From positions 2,604,001-2,668,000 of the forward strand of contig CP071306.1 of assembly GCA_027563145.1 (NCBI GenBank): a stretch of DNA of 64,000 nucleotides. The letters are read 5' to 3'. The notes under the pieces are model-generated. The model saw only the letters and a list, made by a program, of their open reading frames with translations. It ran no database searches and was not told where the DNA came from. Both the position numbers and the translations under genes were made by a program. Within the stretch, counting starts at the first letter, position 1. Each line of letters begins with the position of its first letter. Positions 8,144-17,896 of this stretch are shown here, piece after piece. This stretch comes from Halocatena halophila. Its GTDB lineage: Archaea > Halobacteriota > Halobacteria > Halobacteriales > Haloarculaceae.

Positions 8144-8611
8144 TCACTTATCCACTGGGCAACGCTTGCAGTTGGAATAGATATACACTGGACTCTGAAC
8201 TACAACGCCCACAGGTGAACCGAACCCTGACGATTTGCTATGTGCTGATACGTACCCTCGCCAGTAGCCGACAGCGATCGTTCCGAGACACAGTCCAACC
8301 ACAATCGCTAATTTTCCTCGAATCTCTTGGATTGCCAATACAAATATGGAGAGATGAATCACGACGCCGTATGCCGCCTGCAGGTGGCGATTGTTTTCCA
8401 GAAAATGGTAGATGCCAAGCAAAATCATAGCCCCAAGAACGCCGACGAGGATATATACCGGTGAAACCACCGCACCCGTACCAACTATCGTTCCGAGCGA
8501 AATCGTGGCAAGCGTCAAGTAAAGCACCAAAAATTTTCCAAAATCACGTGCCCGGGGCAAGCGTCCCCAACCTCGTCCATTGTCATCCGTTCCGCTACTC
8601 ATACCACTCAC
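8144..8611 (-). CDS. Putative membrane protein
   Basis: The protein is 155 residues, with about four hydrophobic segments (FLVLYLTLATISLGTIVG; PVYILVGVLGAMILLGIY; AAYGVVIHLSIFVLAIQ; LAIVVGLCLGTIAVGYW) after a polar, basic N-terminus. The cytoplasmic start and a short Cys-containing tail (YSNCKRCPVDK) are visible. I do not recognise the family. It is isolated, transcribed away from the Nudix gene side. Confidence 0.55.
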   Translation of the reverse strand: MSGMSSGTDDNGRGWGRLPRARDFGKFLVLYLTLATISLGTIVGTGAVVSPVYILVGVLGAMILLGIYHFLENNRHLQAAYGVVIHLSIFVLAIQEIRGKLAIVVGLCLGTIAVGYWRGYVSAHSKSSGFGSPVGVVVQSPVYIYSNCKRCPVDK

Positions 8612-8676
8612 TTCTTGTTACAGATGGTTAACTACCATTGGACAAACTATTGAACGCCGAAACCTACAACTGCCAG

Positions 8677-9207
8677 TCACTCTGCAGAAACGTACTCGTC
8701 GAGGATGTGGAACACGTTTTCTGGGAGTTCGTCGAACCATCCTATCGCAACCACTTCGTCATCGCTGGAAGCCAGGGTCCCGGATTCGGTACTCCCCTCG
8801 AACCAGACGGTTAGCATGGGCAATGTCTGCTCCGGGTCCGTTTCGTGTCGAATTGCTTTGATCCGAACTGCGATTACACCAGTCAACGAACAAACGTGGC
8901 CGGTTTCTTCTTCGCACTCGCGGCGAGCTGTCTCTGCCATCGTCTCCCCGGATTTGTGACCGCCGCCGGGCACGCCCCACTCTCCTTTGCTGTTTTCGTG
9001 CTGAATGAGAAGATAGCGTCCGTCTTCATCCCGTGGAAGAACCCCCGCGTCGCCGCGCCACCCGTCGAGAGCCATTTGGCGTCCCTGTTCAAACCGTTCG
9101 GGGGTGTCTTCCGATTCGGCTCGAATCACCGGAAATTTCCCGAACTCTTTCCGGAGATTTTCGATCTCCGCGTCGATAAAATCATACATTTCATCGCGAT
9201 TTTGCAT
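8677..9207 (-). CDS. Nudix hydrolase
   Basis: Nudix enzymes hydrolyse nucleoside diphosphates linked to another moiety. In this 176-residue protein the Nudix box is at about 82-104: GGGHKSGE, then a helix ending RRECEEETG, which contains the metal-binding REUXEE glutamates. An N-terminal helical extension (DAEIENLRKEFGKFPVI) precedes the fold. The substrate cannot be told from sequence. It stands alone, with an ArsR-type regulator gene divergent 160 bp away. Confidence 0.88.
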   Translation of the reverse strand: MQNRDEMYDFIDAEIENLRKEFGKFPVIRAESEDTPERFEQGRQMALDGWRGDAGVLPRDEDGRYLLIQHENSKGEWGVPGGGHKSGETMAETARRECEEETGHVCSLTGVIAVRIKAIRHETDPEQTLPMLTVWFEGSTESGTLASSDDEVVAIGWFDELPENVFHILDEYVSAE

Positions 9208-9370
9208 ACCTCGCTACAAATTTTCCCATCAGATCTACGTTTCGATGAGCGTTATACGATATGGTCTAGCGTAAGGAGCCGGATCACTACTGCAGCGCAG
9301 GGGTCACGTCTGAACTGACACGTCGGACACTTAGAACAGGGTTAACTTTCTTTGGGTAGCGGTTCCTACC

Positions 9371-10240
9371 ATGACCGATTCAACCGAGCAAGACGAATCC
9401 AACGGGACTTCTCCTGAGGACGCCTTCGCCCTTCTCGGTGACGAAACACGAATCGCTATCATCCGAGCACTGGGTGCGACACCCGACGAGTCGCTTTCTT
9501 TCTCTGCGCTGCGAGAACGCACCAACGTAGCCGATAGCGGCCAATTCAACTATCACCTCGGAAAGCTCGTCGGCAGTTTCGTTCGTCGGACAGAGGAGGA
9601 CGGATACGAACTCACCTATGCGGGGAGACGGATCATCGGAGCTATCTTCTCGGGAACGTTCACCCAGCGTGGAACTCCAACATCGTTTGAACTTGAGGCG
9701 ACGTGCCCCATTTGTGGAGCCTCGCTGGTGGCCCAGTACGAACAGGAGCGTGTCACCATCACCTGTCCGACCTGCGACGACCAGATCTCGACATTTGGCT
9801 TCCCGCCGGGCGCATTCGAGAACCGCACCCGTGAGGAACTTCCCCAGGCGTTCGACGGATGGATTCGGACGCACCTTTCGGCAGTGAGAAAGTGCTTCTG
9901 TCTCAACTGCACCGGCCGTATGCACGGCTCGATGACCGATGAATCCGAGCATCTACTTGAGGATCAGACAGTCGGCATTGAGCACGTCTGTGAACGATGC
10001 GATGAGGGCTCCATCTCCTCGATCGGTGTGTATCTTCTCTCTCATCCGGATGTTATCGCCTTCCACGACGACCACGGTATCGACCTCGATGAAACACCGT
10101 TTTGGGAACTTCCGTGGCTCCGTGAAGAGAACGCCACGGTGCTCTCGTCCGATCCGTGGCGCGTCCGATTAGCGCTGGAACTTGACGGTGACCGTCTCGA
10201 ACTCGAAATCGAGGAGGATCTGTCTGCCTCGGTTATATAG
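9371..10240 (+). CDS. ArsR-like winged-helix regulator with zinc-ribbon domain
   Basis: The protein is 289 residues. Residues 15-90 form an ArsR-type wHTH (ALLGDETRIAIIRALG, FSALRERTNVADSGQFNYHL). The middle carries two Cys pairs (CPICGAS and CPTCDDQ), then CFCLNCTGRM and CERCDEG, so zinc ribbons or rubredoxin-like knuckles are likely. The C-terminal part is a conserved haloarchaeal domain of unknown role (WELPWLREENATVLSSDPW). It may regulate the MFS gene 90 bp downstream on the same strand, which is inference from position. Confidence 0.85.
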   Translation: MTDSTEQDESNGTSPEDAFALLGDETRIAIIRALGATPDESLSFSALRERTNVADSGQFNYHLGKLVGSFVRRTEEDGYELTYAGRRIIGAIFSGTFTQRGTPTSFELEATCPICGASLVAQYEQERVTITCPTCDDQISTFGFPPGAFENRTREELPQAFDGWIRTHLSAVRKCFCLNCTGRMHGSMTDESEHLLEDQTVGIEHVCERCDEGSISSIGVYLLSHPDVIAFHDDHGIDLDETPFWELPWLREENATVLSSDPWRVRLALELDGDRLELEIEEDLSASVI

Positions 10241-10329
10241 CTGGGAGAACAGAAGCGAGCTTCGGTCTATCAGTTTACAGAAATGGCGTTCTGCTAACAA
10301 CTATCTGCCGGAATCGGGTATTTGCGTTG

Positions 10330-11586
10330 ATGAGAGCGCTCATTCGAAACAAGACGTTCAGGCGGCTCTTCGTGGGACGGTTGGTGACGAATGCGGGTGA
10401 TAGTCTCTATTACGTGGCGGCGATGTGGCTGGTCTATAATCTCGGCGGCTCAGCGTTTTATACCGGACTTGCGGGCTTTCTGACGCTCGCCCCCCAGGCG
10501 TTGCAGTTTCTCACGGGACCGTTCGTCGACCGTTGGGATATCCGGCGGCTATTGGTGGGGACACAGGTGCTTCAGGGCGTGCTCGTGCTCATCATTCCAG
10601 TGGCAGCGATGAGCGGCTGGCTCTCCGTGACGGTCGTGCTTGTGGTGATGCCTGTCGCTGCGATGATGAACCAGTTCGTCTACCCGGCACAGAACGCGGC
10701 ATTGCCGCGGATCGTCCACGAGGAGGAGATCGTCGACGCGAACTCGGCGTTCTCGTTCGCGTATCAGGGAGTCGATGCCGCCTTCTCGTCACTCGGTGGC
10801 GTGCTCGTCGCCCTCCTCGGTGCAGTCTCGCTGTACCTCATCGACTCGGTGACATTCGCTCTGACGGCGCTCATCTTCGCTATGACCCGAATTCCTGATG
10901 CAGAGAGTACGACGGAGCAAGGGGACACAGATCGAGTTACGTCGGCGTTTTCAGACTACGTGAGGAAACTCCGCGAAGGTATTGAATACATCCGTGGGAC
11001 GATCCTCGTTCTAACGCTCGGCGCGTCGATGGTCGTCAATTTCATTATTGGGGCAATGATGGCCGTCCTTCCAGTGTTCGCGACATTGCGTGGCGGTTCC
11101 GAGACGTATGGGATATTACTGGCCGCGATCACTGCGGGACTCTTGATCGGTGCGCTCGGGGCCTCGCCATTGAAGCGGGTTTCGCTGAGCCGGTTGATGA
11201 TTATCGGGTTCAGCCTCGGCGGTTTCGCGTGGCTTGCAGCGGTCTACGTTCAGTGGCTTCCCGCAACGGTTGCCCTGTTCTGTCTCGCGTGGATTCCCGT
11301 TGGCGTCACGAACGTCGTTTTCATGGCGATGATCCAGACGTATGTTCCCGAGGAGCTGCTGGGACGTGTGACCTCGGTCAGCACCAGCGCCTCGGCAGCG
11401 GCGATGCCAGTCGGTTCGTTGCTTGGTGGGATCACAGGCGATGTAGTCGGGGGTTCCGTCGTCGTGGCCGTGATAGGTGTTGGCTTCCTGTTCATGACGC
11501 TGTACTGGCTCACTCATCCTCTCTTGCGCTACGTGCCCCCGGTCGAGGAGATCGATCCGGCTGAGTACGGGCTGGGACAGGTGTAG
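10330..11586 (+). CDS. MFS transporter, drug-efflux-like
   Basis: The 418-residue integral membrane protein has about 12 hydrophobic helices and resembles the macrolide-efflux branch of the major facilitator superfamily (N-terminal LFVGRLVTNAGDSLYYVA; FLTGPFVDRWDIRRLL loop 2-3 motif). I chose ATG at 10330 rather than the TTG three bases earlier. It probably exports a small compound across the cytoplasmic membrane. The preceding ArsR-like gene is in the same direction and may control it. Confidence 0.85.
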   Translation: MRALIRNKTFRRLFVGRLVTNAGDSLYYVAAMWLVYNLGGSAFYTGLAGFLTLAPQALQFLTGPFVDRWDIRRLLVGTQVLQGVLVLIIPVAAMSGWLSVTVVLVVMPVAAMMNQFVYPAQNAALPRIVHEEEIVDANSAFSFAYQGVDAAFSSLGGVLVALLGAVSLYLIDSVTFALTALIFAMTRIPDAESTTEQGDTDRVTSAFSDYVRKLREGIEYIRGTILVLTLGASMVVNFIIGAMMAVLPVFATLRGGSETYGILLAAITAGLLIGALGASPLKRVSLSRLMIIGFSLGGFAWLAAVYVQWLPATVALFCLAWIPVGVTNVVFMAMIQTYVPEELLGRVTSVSTSASAAAMPVGSLLGGITGDVVGGSVVVAVIGVGFLFMTLYWLTHPLLRYVPPVEEIDPAEYGLGQV

Positions 11587-11783
11587 AAGCGATCGGAAAA
11601 TTCTCACTGAAACGGTAGCCACGCGCCAGTTCGTGGAGTCCATTTCGTCGTACGGATATCGTTGTGTCCGCCAAGATACGACGTTTGAATGGTAGAACGC
11701 GGTGAGAACGTCATCTCGCTCTATCCAAAAATGATGTTGAAAAATAACAAAATACTCATTCACAGAGTGTAGCGAATATACCA

Positions 11784-12188
11784 ATGGTCCCGCCGCTCAC
11801 AACTACTGCCACCTGGCTTCCTGACCGTGAGCCCTCGCGAGTCGACAGGTTCCTCTGGATCCCCATCGGTTTCATGTTCGTAATACAGTTCATCGAACCC
11901 AGCAGTGGCTGGCTGGTTCCGTGGCTGGCAGTGGGGGCTGTCCTGTCAGCGCTCGCCACCGGTCCCATCGCAAAAACACCGTTCGGACAGCGGATCAGCA
12001 GCTGGTTTGAGGCGATCGGTGCTGGGGGTCGCTTCGTGCTGATCGCCGGCTTTGCGGTTGGAATCGTCGTCGCGTTCATAACAACCCCCTCGCTGGTCGA
12101 TCCCGGGCACAGCGTTGGCACTGGCATGCTCCTCTGGCATCTCGTATTGGTTCCGGTCTGGATCGTCCATTTGAATCGAACTGAATAG
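11784..12188 (+). CDS. Putative small membrane protein
   Basis: The 134-residue protein has about four hydrophobic stretches (FLWIPIGFMFVIQFIE; WLAVGAVLSALAT; GRFVLIAGFAVGIVVAFI; LLWHLVLVPVWIV). No known family is recognised. It precedes another small membrane protein gene on the same strand, 93 bp away, so the two may be co-transcribed. Confidence 0.6.
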   Translation: MVPPLTTTATWLPDREPSRVDRFLWIPIGFMFVIQFIEPSSGWLVPWLAVGAVLSALATGPIAKTPFGQRISSWFEAIGAGGRFVLIAGFAVGIVVAFITTPSLVDPGHSVGTGMLLWHLVLVPVWIVHLNRTE

Positions 12189-12281
12189 CAGTGACGAAAA
12201 CGGGGTTTCACTGCTCATCTCGAAACCACCAATGACGCCGCAGTCCAAAACCGTTTCAATCCGCTCGCACCTACGAGTGCC

Positions 12282-12497
12282 ATGAACCAGCACACGTACG
12301 CCAAACTCTCGATCCTGGCGTTCGGATTGATCCTGGTGAGCTTCGTGATCGTGGGCTTTTCACGGATCGTCCTGCGCTATGAAACGGCCCGACTGCTCGG
12401 TGGGCCGACGCTGCTCGCGGGGTTCGGACTGGTCTGCTTTCTGTTCGTCCGTGGGCTGTTCGCATACACGAACATACTCCCGCTTGAGAGCCGATAA
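12282..12497 (+). CDS. Two-helix membrane protein
   Basis: The 71-residue protein has two membrane segments (LSILAFGLILVSFVIVGF and LLAGFGLVCFLFVRGLF) linked by a short charged loop. No function is recognised. Haloarchaea usually have mevalonate-pathway genes upstream of rnj; here these small membrane protein genes take that position. Confidence 0.6.
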   Translation: MNQHTYAKLSILAFGLILVSFVIVGFSRIVLRYETARLLGGPTLLAGFGLVCFLFVRGLFAYTNILPLESR

Positions 12498-12559
12498 CGG
12501 CCGAATTCGGCCCAGAGACGGCCGATACTACTAACGGTTTCGGTCACGACGAAGCCACG

Positions 12560-12756
12560 CACTTTTTAACACCGCAGGCAGTACACTGGGATAACCGAGA
12601 GAACGGTCGCCCTGGACTGCGAGCGGGCGACCGGCGAGCAACACACGCGACACCTGTCTGTTCTCGCCGGTAGGCTGCGCCGTCACCCGATTTCAGCCGC
12701 ATTCGCGTCTGGTGGGTAACGATCGCAACCGGGGACGACGGACTCGGCGTACGACT
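12560..12756 (+). promoter_or_regulatory. Promoter and structured leader of the RNase J gene
   Basis: A TATA-like CTTTTTAAC at about 12562-12570 would start transcription near 12595, giving a leader of about 160 nt before the ATG at 12757. The leader holds two adjacent perfect hairpins, GGTCGCC/GGCGACC (12605-12611 with 12626-12632) and CCGGCGAG/CTCGCCGG (12631-12638 with 12663-12670). They share bases 12631-12632, so they are partly exclusive. Long leaders are unusual in haloarchaea. Confidence 0.45.
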
Positions 12757-14112
12757 ATGGAAATCGAAATTGCAACGATAGGCGGATACGAAGAGGTTGG
12801 TCGCCAGATGACGGCCGTCCGGACCGGAAGCGACGTAGTCATCTTCGATATGGGACTCAACCTCTCACAGGTACTGATTCACGACAACGTCGAAACAGAG
12901 CGGATGCACAGCCTGGATCTGATCGACATGGGTGCGATCCCGGACGATCGCGTCATGTCCGATCTCGAGGGCGACGTGCAAGCGATCGTGCCGACCCACG
13001 GTCACCTCGATCACATCGGAGCGATCTCGAAGCTCGCACACCGTTACGACGCCCCGATCGTCGCCTCGCCGTTCACGATCGAGCTGGTCAAACAGCAGAT
13101 CAAATCCGAGGAAAAGTTCGGCGTCAAAAACGACCTGATAAAAATGAGCGCGGGCGAAACGCGCCAGATCGGCGACAGCGGCAACGTCGAAATGGAGTTC
13201 GTCAACGTAACACACTCGATTATCGACGCGGTCAATCCGGTGATCCACACGCCCGAAGGCGCAATCGTCTACGGGCTCGATAAACGGATGGACCACACGC
13301 CGGTGATCGGCGATCCGATCGACATGGAGCGCTTCCGTGAGATCGGTCGCGAGGGCCCTGGCGTGCTGGCTTACATCGAGGACTGTACGAACGCTGGGCG
13401 CAAAGGCCGGACGCCGAGCGAATCCGTCGCTCGTCGCCATCTGAAGGACGTGCTCTACAGCATGGAAGACTACGACGGCGGGATCGTGGCAACGACGTTC
13501 TCAAGCCACATCGCGCGTGTGCGGAGTCTGGTCGAGTTTGCAGAAGAGATCGGCCGACAGCCGGTGTTGCTCGGGCGCTCGATGGAAAAATACTCCGGCA
13601 CCGCAGAACGACTCGACTTCGTGGATTTCCCCGACGAACTCGGCATGTACGGCCACCGGAAATCCGTCGATCGGACGTTCAAGCGAATCATGAACGAGGG
13701 CAAAGAAAACTTCCTGCCGATCGTCACTGGCCACCAGGGCGAACCCCGCGCGATGTTGACTCGTATGGGTCGTGGCGAGACGCCATACGAGCTTGACGAC
13801 GGCGACAAGGTGGTGTTTTCTGCACGAATCATCCCCGAGCCGACCAACGAGGGCCAGCGCTATCAGTCCGAGCGCTTGCTGAAGATGCAGGGCGCACGCA
13901 TCTACGACGACATCCACGTGTCGGGCCACCTGAATGAGGAGGGCCACTACGAGATGCTCGATGCGCTCCAGCCACAACACGTCATCCCAGCCCACCAGAG
14001 CATGGAAGGGTTCGCGCCGTACGCGGATCTCTGCCAGTCAATGGGCTACAAATTGGGCCGCGACCTGCACGTGACGTACAACGGAAATATGATCCAGCTC
14101 GTGGACGAGTAA
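12757..14112 (+). CDS. rnj: Ribonuclease J
   Basis: Archaeal RNase J is a 5'-to-3' exoribonuclease of the beta-CASP metallo-beta-lactamase family. The 451-residue protein shows the zinc motif [11 protein letters not shown] near residue 84, THSIIDAVN, the beta-CASP region ([25 protein letters not shown]) and the C-terminal SGHLNEEG and [10 protein letters not shown] chose ATG 12757 ([15 protein letters not shown]), which matches the family start; the GTG at 12712 would add 15 residues of basic read-through. The idsA gene follows after nine bases, so they form an operon, as in other haloarchaea. Confidence 0.95.
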   Translation: MEIEIATIGGYEEVGRQMTAVRTGSDVVIFDMGLNLSQVLIHDNVETERMHSLDLIDMGAIPDDRVMSDLEGDVQAIVPTHGHLDHIGAISKLAHRYDAPIVASPFTIELVKQQIKSEEKFGVKNDLIKMSAGETRQIGDSGNVEMEFVNVTHSIIDAVNPVIHTPEGAIVYGLDKRMDHTPVIGDPIDMERFREIGREGPGVLAYIEDCTNAGRKGRTPSESVARRHLKDVLYSMEDYDGGIVATTFSSHIARVRSLVEFAEEIGRQPVLLGRSMEKYSGTAERLDFVDFPDELGMYGHRKSVDRTFKRIMNEGKENFLPIVTGHQGEPRAMLTRMGRGETPYELDDGDKVVFSARIIPEPTNEGQRYQSERLLKMQGARIYDDIHVSGHLNEEGHYEMLDALQPQHVIPAHQSMEGFAPYADLCQSMGYKLGRDLHVTYNGNMIQLVDE

Positions 14113-14121
14113 TCACCAACC

Positions 14122-15156
14122 ATGAGTGCACCAGCCACTGACAACGTAACCGCAGCGATAGCCGAGCGACGGGAACTCGTCGACGACGCACTGCTCGAGA
14201 CGCTTCCCATCGAGGAACCCGAACGCCTCTATACCGCCTCACGTCACCTGCTCGATGCGGGTGGCAAGCGCCTTCGTCCGAGCGTGCTGTTGTTAACGGC
14301 TGAGGCACTCACGGAAACGCCACCGCTGAGTCAGTCGTATCGCGCGTTTGGCCCGGATGATATGGATATCATGGCGGCTGCCGTCAGCGTCGAGGTCATT
14401 CAGTCGTTCACACTCATCCATGACGACATCATGGACGACGACGATCTTCGCCGTGGCGTGCCGGCGGTCCACCGGGCGTTCGATCTCGACACCGCGATCC
14501 TCGCCGGTGATACGCTCTACTCCAAGGCATTCGAGTGCATGCTCCAGACCGGTGCCCCGTCGGAAAACAGCGTCCGCGCGCTCGAAGAACTCGCAACGAC
14601 ATGCACGGAGATCTGTGAGGGCCAGACGATGGACGTGGCGTTCGAATCGCAGGACACCGTCAGCACGTCGGAGTATCTGGAGATGGTGAAGCTGAAGACG
14701 GCCGTCCTCTACGCAGCGTCGGCGGCGATCCCCGGGCTTTTGCTGGGTGCCGACGACGACACGGTCGACTCGCTGCACCAGTACGGTATTGATGTTGGGA
14801 TGGCCTTTCAGATCCAGGACGATCTCCTCGATCTGACGATGTCGAGCGAACAACTCGGCAAACAGCGCGGGAGCGACCTCGTCGAGAACAAACAGACGCT
14901 GATCACGCTGCACGCACGCCAGCAAGGGGTTGACGTGGAAGGGCTGGTCGACACTGATAGCGTCGAGGCGGTCACCGAGGCGGAGATCGACGCCGCCGTG
15001 GCCGAACTTGAGCGCGTTGGCTCGATCGAGTACGCCCGCAACACGGCGCGGGAGCTCATCGCCAGCGGCAAAGACAATCTTACCGTCCTTGAGCCGTCGC
15101 CGGCTCGCGACGTGCTCTCTGGAATCGCGGATTATCTGATTGAGCGCAACTACTGA
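14122..15156 (+). CDS. idsA: Geranyl/geranylgeranyl diphosphate synthase
   Basis: This trans-prenyltransferase makes the C20 (or longer) isoprenoid chains of archaeal ether lipids from IPP and allylic diphosphates. The 344-residue sequence has the first Asp-rich motif HDDIMDDDDLRRG and the second FQIQDDLLD, plus the GGKRLRP substrate site. It lies directly behind rnj in a conserved haloarchaeal order. The ParB-like gene overlaps its end on the opposite strand by seven bases. Confidence 0.94.
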   Translation: MSAPATDNVTAAIAERRELVDDALLETLPIEEPERLYTASRHLLDAGGKRLRPSVLLLTAEALTETPPLSQSYRAFGPDDMDIMAAAVSVEVIQSFTLIHDDIMDDDDLRRGVPAVHRAFDLDTAILAGDTLYSKAFECMLQTGAPSENSVRALEELATTCTEICEGQTMDVAFESQDTVSTSEYLEMVKLKTAVLYAASAAIPGLLLGADDDTVDSLHQYGIDVGMAFQIQDDLLDLTMSSEQLGKQRGSDLVENKQTLITLHARQQGVDVEGLVDTDSVEAVTEAEIDAAVAELERVGSIEYARNTARELIASGKDNLTVLEPSPARDVLSGIADYLIERNY

Positions 15157-15542
15157 GTCTCCTCGGTAGTGACCGCCCGACACCGTTCGATCCACTTGCG
15201 TTCGTACGTTTGGTGATCGACGAGACAGCCACTGAGATCACCGATTGTCTCGATTCTCGCTGCGCGACACCACTCAATACACTGCCGGTACACCGGAAAC
15301 GCCGGATCGTCGTATATCGTTTCGTCGTGGACGAGCCGAAGGGTCTGCTCTCCCGCAAGGAACGCGACAAAGGCACGGGTGTGTCCGTCGATGAGATACC
15401 ACGTGTCCTCGATACTGATCACGGTGAGCGGATCGTACGCCGGCGCCCCAACGTCGAACCATTCGAGCACGCCGACCAGCTTCTCGCGTGAGAGATACAA
15501 CTGGGTTGGACGGACGGCAGAAAGCGCCAGTTCAAATGACAT
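15150..15542 (-). CDS. ParB/sulfiredoxin-like domain protein of unknown function
   Basis: The 130-residue protein contains the pattern of ParB N-terminal-like domains: a strand pair, then WYLIDGHTRAFVAFLAG, where DGHTR is the usual nucleotide-binding signature. The rest is a Cys-containing helical tail (CIEWCRAARIETIGDLSGC). It is not a complete ParB, since it lacks the HTH DNA-binding part. It is convergent with idsA and sits between idsA and gltX, two genes that are often neighbours. Function is unknown. Confidence 0.7.
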   Translation of the reverse strand: MSFELALSAVRPTQLYLSREKLVGVLEWFDVGAPAYDPLTVISIEDTWYLIDGHTRAFVAFLAGEQTLRLVHDETIYDDPAFPVYRQCIEWCRAARIETIGDLSGCLVDHQTYERKWIERCRAVTTEETQ

Positions 15543-15644
15543 GTGCTACCGATACTGTTCGATCACAACGAACCCTCCGGTATGCCTGATGGATCGACAC
15601 CGCAATCCACGGCGGTTTTGATCCCCCACCGTTTTCCTCACTGT

Positions 15645-17357
15645 ATGGACGACGCTCAACAGGCGGCGATCGAACGCGCCGCAGAGGTTAACGCGCTGTT
15701 TAACGCGCTCAAACACGACAGCGATGCCCAGGTCGGAGCGATTATGGGGCCGCTGATGGGGGCGAATCCCGAGTTTCGTGAGTTTGGTGATGAGATTCCG
15801 GGACTGATCGCGCCCGTGGTCGAGCGAGTTAACGAACTCGACACGCCAGAGCGACGCGATCGACTCGAAGCACTCGCTCCAGAACGACTTGAGGAACTGG
15901 CCGCCGAGGACGATACTGACGACGATCCGCTCGGCACGCTTCCCAACGTTGAGGAGTACGAGCAAATTCGCATGCGACTCGCGCCAAACCCCAACGGCCC
16001 CTGGCACCTGGGGAACGCCCGCATGCCGGCCGTTATCGGCACGTACAAAGAGCGCTATGACGGCTGGATGCTCTGTCGGTTCGACGACACCGACCCAGAG
16101 ACCAAGCGCCCAGATCTCGAGGCCTACGACTCGATTCTCGACTCGATCGACTATCTTGGCTTCGAGCCCGACGAGGTTATCCGTGCGTCCGACCGGCTCG
16201 AAACGTACTACGAGCACGCACGCGAGCTGATCGATCGGGGCGGTGCCTACACCTGCTCCTGTTCGGCAGAAAATTTCTCCGATCTGAAAAATAATGGCGA
16301 GCCCTGCCCCCATCGCGATAAAGATGCGACCCTCGTCGCCGAGGAGTTCGAGGCGATGGTGAACGGCGAATTCAGTGCCGGCGAGATGGTGTTGCGCGTT
16401 CGGACCGATATCACGCACAAAAACCCCGCACTGCGCGACTGGGTTGCCTTCCGGATGATCGACCGCCCACATCCACGCGAACAGGCGGCCGAGTTCCGTT
16501 GCTGGCCAATGCTCGATTTCCAGAGCGGCGTCGACGACCATCTCACCGGAATCACACACATCATTCGTGGCATCGACCTCCAGGATTCGGCAAAGCGCCA
16601 GCAGTTCCTCTACGACTACTTCGACTGGGCGTATCCCGAGGTGCTCCACTGGGGCCACGTCCAGATCGACGATTACGACGTCTCGATGTCCACCTCCACG
16701 ATCAAGGCACTCATCGATGCGGGCGAGCTCGAGGGCTGGGACGACCCGCGCGCACCGACGATCGAGAGCTGCAAAAAGCGCGGCATCCAGGGCGAAGCAA
16801 TCGTCAATGCGCTCGTCGAACTCGGCACGTCCACAAGCGATGTCGATCTCGCGATGTCCTCGGTGTATGCCCAAAATCGTGAACTGATCGACGACAAAAC
16901 CGACCGGGCCTTTTTCGTGCGTGATGGCATCGAGCGCCAGATTGTCGGCGGTCCAGACGCCGGCAATCCTCCCGTCCATCCCGACCACGAGGACCGCGGA
17001 ACCCGCACCATCCCCGTCGAGGGAGGCGTACTAATAGAACCCGAAGATCTCCCTGCCAACGGCGATCGCGTCTGGCTCAAGGGCTATGGCTGTGTTCGAC
17101 ACACTCGCGACGCACTCGAGTTCACCGGCGATTCGATCGATGTCGTTAGAAACGAGCGCGTTCCGGTCATTCACTGGGTGCCCGCTACAGACAACATCCC
17201 GGTCGAGCTCAAAACGATGGACGGAACGGTCTCCGGACACGCCGAACCCGGCGTGCAATCGTACGACCCTGGCGAGGAACTCCAGTTCGAGCGCGTTGGC
17301 TTCGTTAGAATCGACGAACGTAACTCGCCAGTTGTCGCGTATTTCAGCCATCCCTGA
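15645..17357 (+). CDS. gltX: Glutamyl-tRNA synthetase (archaeal type)
   Basis: It charges tRNA-Glu with glutamate and probably tRNA-Gln too, for later amidation by GatDE. The 570-residue protein is an archaeal-type class I synthetase: HIGH-like PNGPWHLGNAR near residue 113, a zinc-like CSCSAENFSDLKNNGEPCPH segment, and a KMSKS-like DVSMSTST. I chose ATG 15645 (MDDAQQAAIERAAEVNALFN), which fits the family N-terminus; the frame-open start at 15543 would add 34 unrelated residues. A T run at 17382-17387 after the gene may be a terminator. Confidence 0.94.
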   Translation: MDDAQQAAIERAAEVNALFNALKHDSDAQVGAIMGPLMGANPEFREFGDEIPGLIAPVVERVNELDTPERRDRLEALAPERLEELAAEDDTDDDPLGTLPNVEEYEQIRMRLAPNPNGPWHLGNARMPAVIGTYKERYDGWMLCRFDDTDPETKRPDLEAYDSILDSIDYLGFEPDEVIRASDRLETYYEHARELIDRGGAYTCSCSAENFSDLKNNGEPCPHRDKDATLVAEEFEAMVNGEFSAGEMVLRVRTDITHKNPALRDWVAFRMIDRPHPREQAAEFRCWPMLDFQSGVDDHLTGITHIIRGIDLQDSAKRQQFLYDYFDWAYPEVLHWGHVQIDDYDVSMSTSTIKALIDAGELEGWDDPRAPTIESCKKRGIQGEAIVNALVELGTSTSDVDLAMSSVYAQNRELIDDKTDRAFFVRDGIERQIVGGPDAGNPPVHPDHEDRGTRTIPVEGGVLIEPEDLPANGDRVWLKGYGCVRHTRDALEFTGDSIDVVRNERVPVIHWVPATDNIPVELKTMDGTVSGHAEPGVQSYDPGEELQFERVGFVRIDERNSPVVAYFSHP

Positions 17358-17381
17358 ATCACTGGTGCAGACGGGGTAGAA

Positions 17382-17387
17382 CGGGTT
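17382..17387 (+). terminator. T-run terminator after gltX
   Basis: Six consecutive T follow a GC-rich stretch 25 bp beyond the gltX stop. Archaeal transcription commonly stops at such T runs without a hairpin. Confidence 0.4.
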
Positions 17388-17433
17388 TTTTCGCGGAGGA
17401 GTACACTTAAGTGTCTCCCTGGTAGTTTCCTAG

Positions 17434-17769
<336 letters not shown>

Positions 17770-17896
17770 GCGGTTGCATCACCATTCTACCTTCTCGCAG
17801 CACCTGGCAATCAGCATATACTAAATATATAAAATTTGATTACATAGTAAAAAGCTATTAACCTCCCGTGGTAGTCATAGCCAGACAGGGTAACTG

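Noticed and set aside
13501..15195. Long minus-strand ORFs opposite rnj and idsA
   Set aside because: They mirror strongly conserved enzymes in the plus frame and show no family motifs.
15546..16988. A 480-residue minus-strand ORF opposite gltX
   Set aside because: It is antisense to a clear GluRS gene and has no family pattern; high-GC genes often leave antisense frames open.
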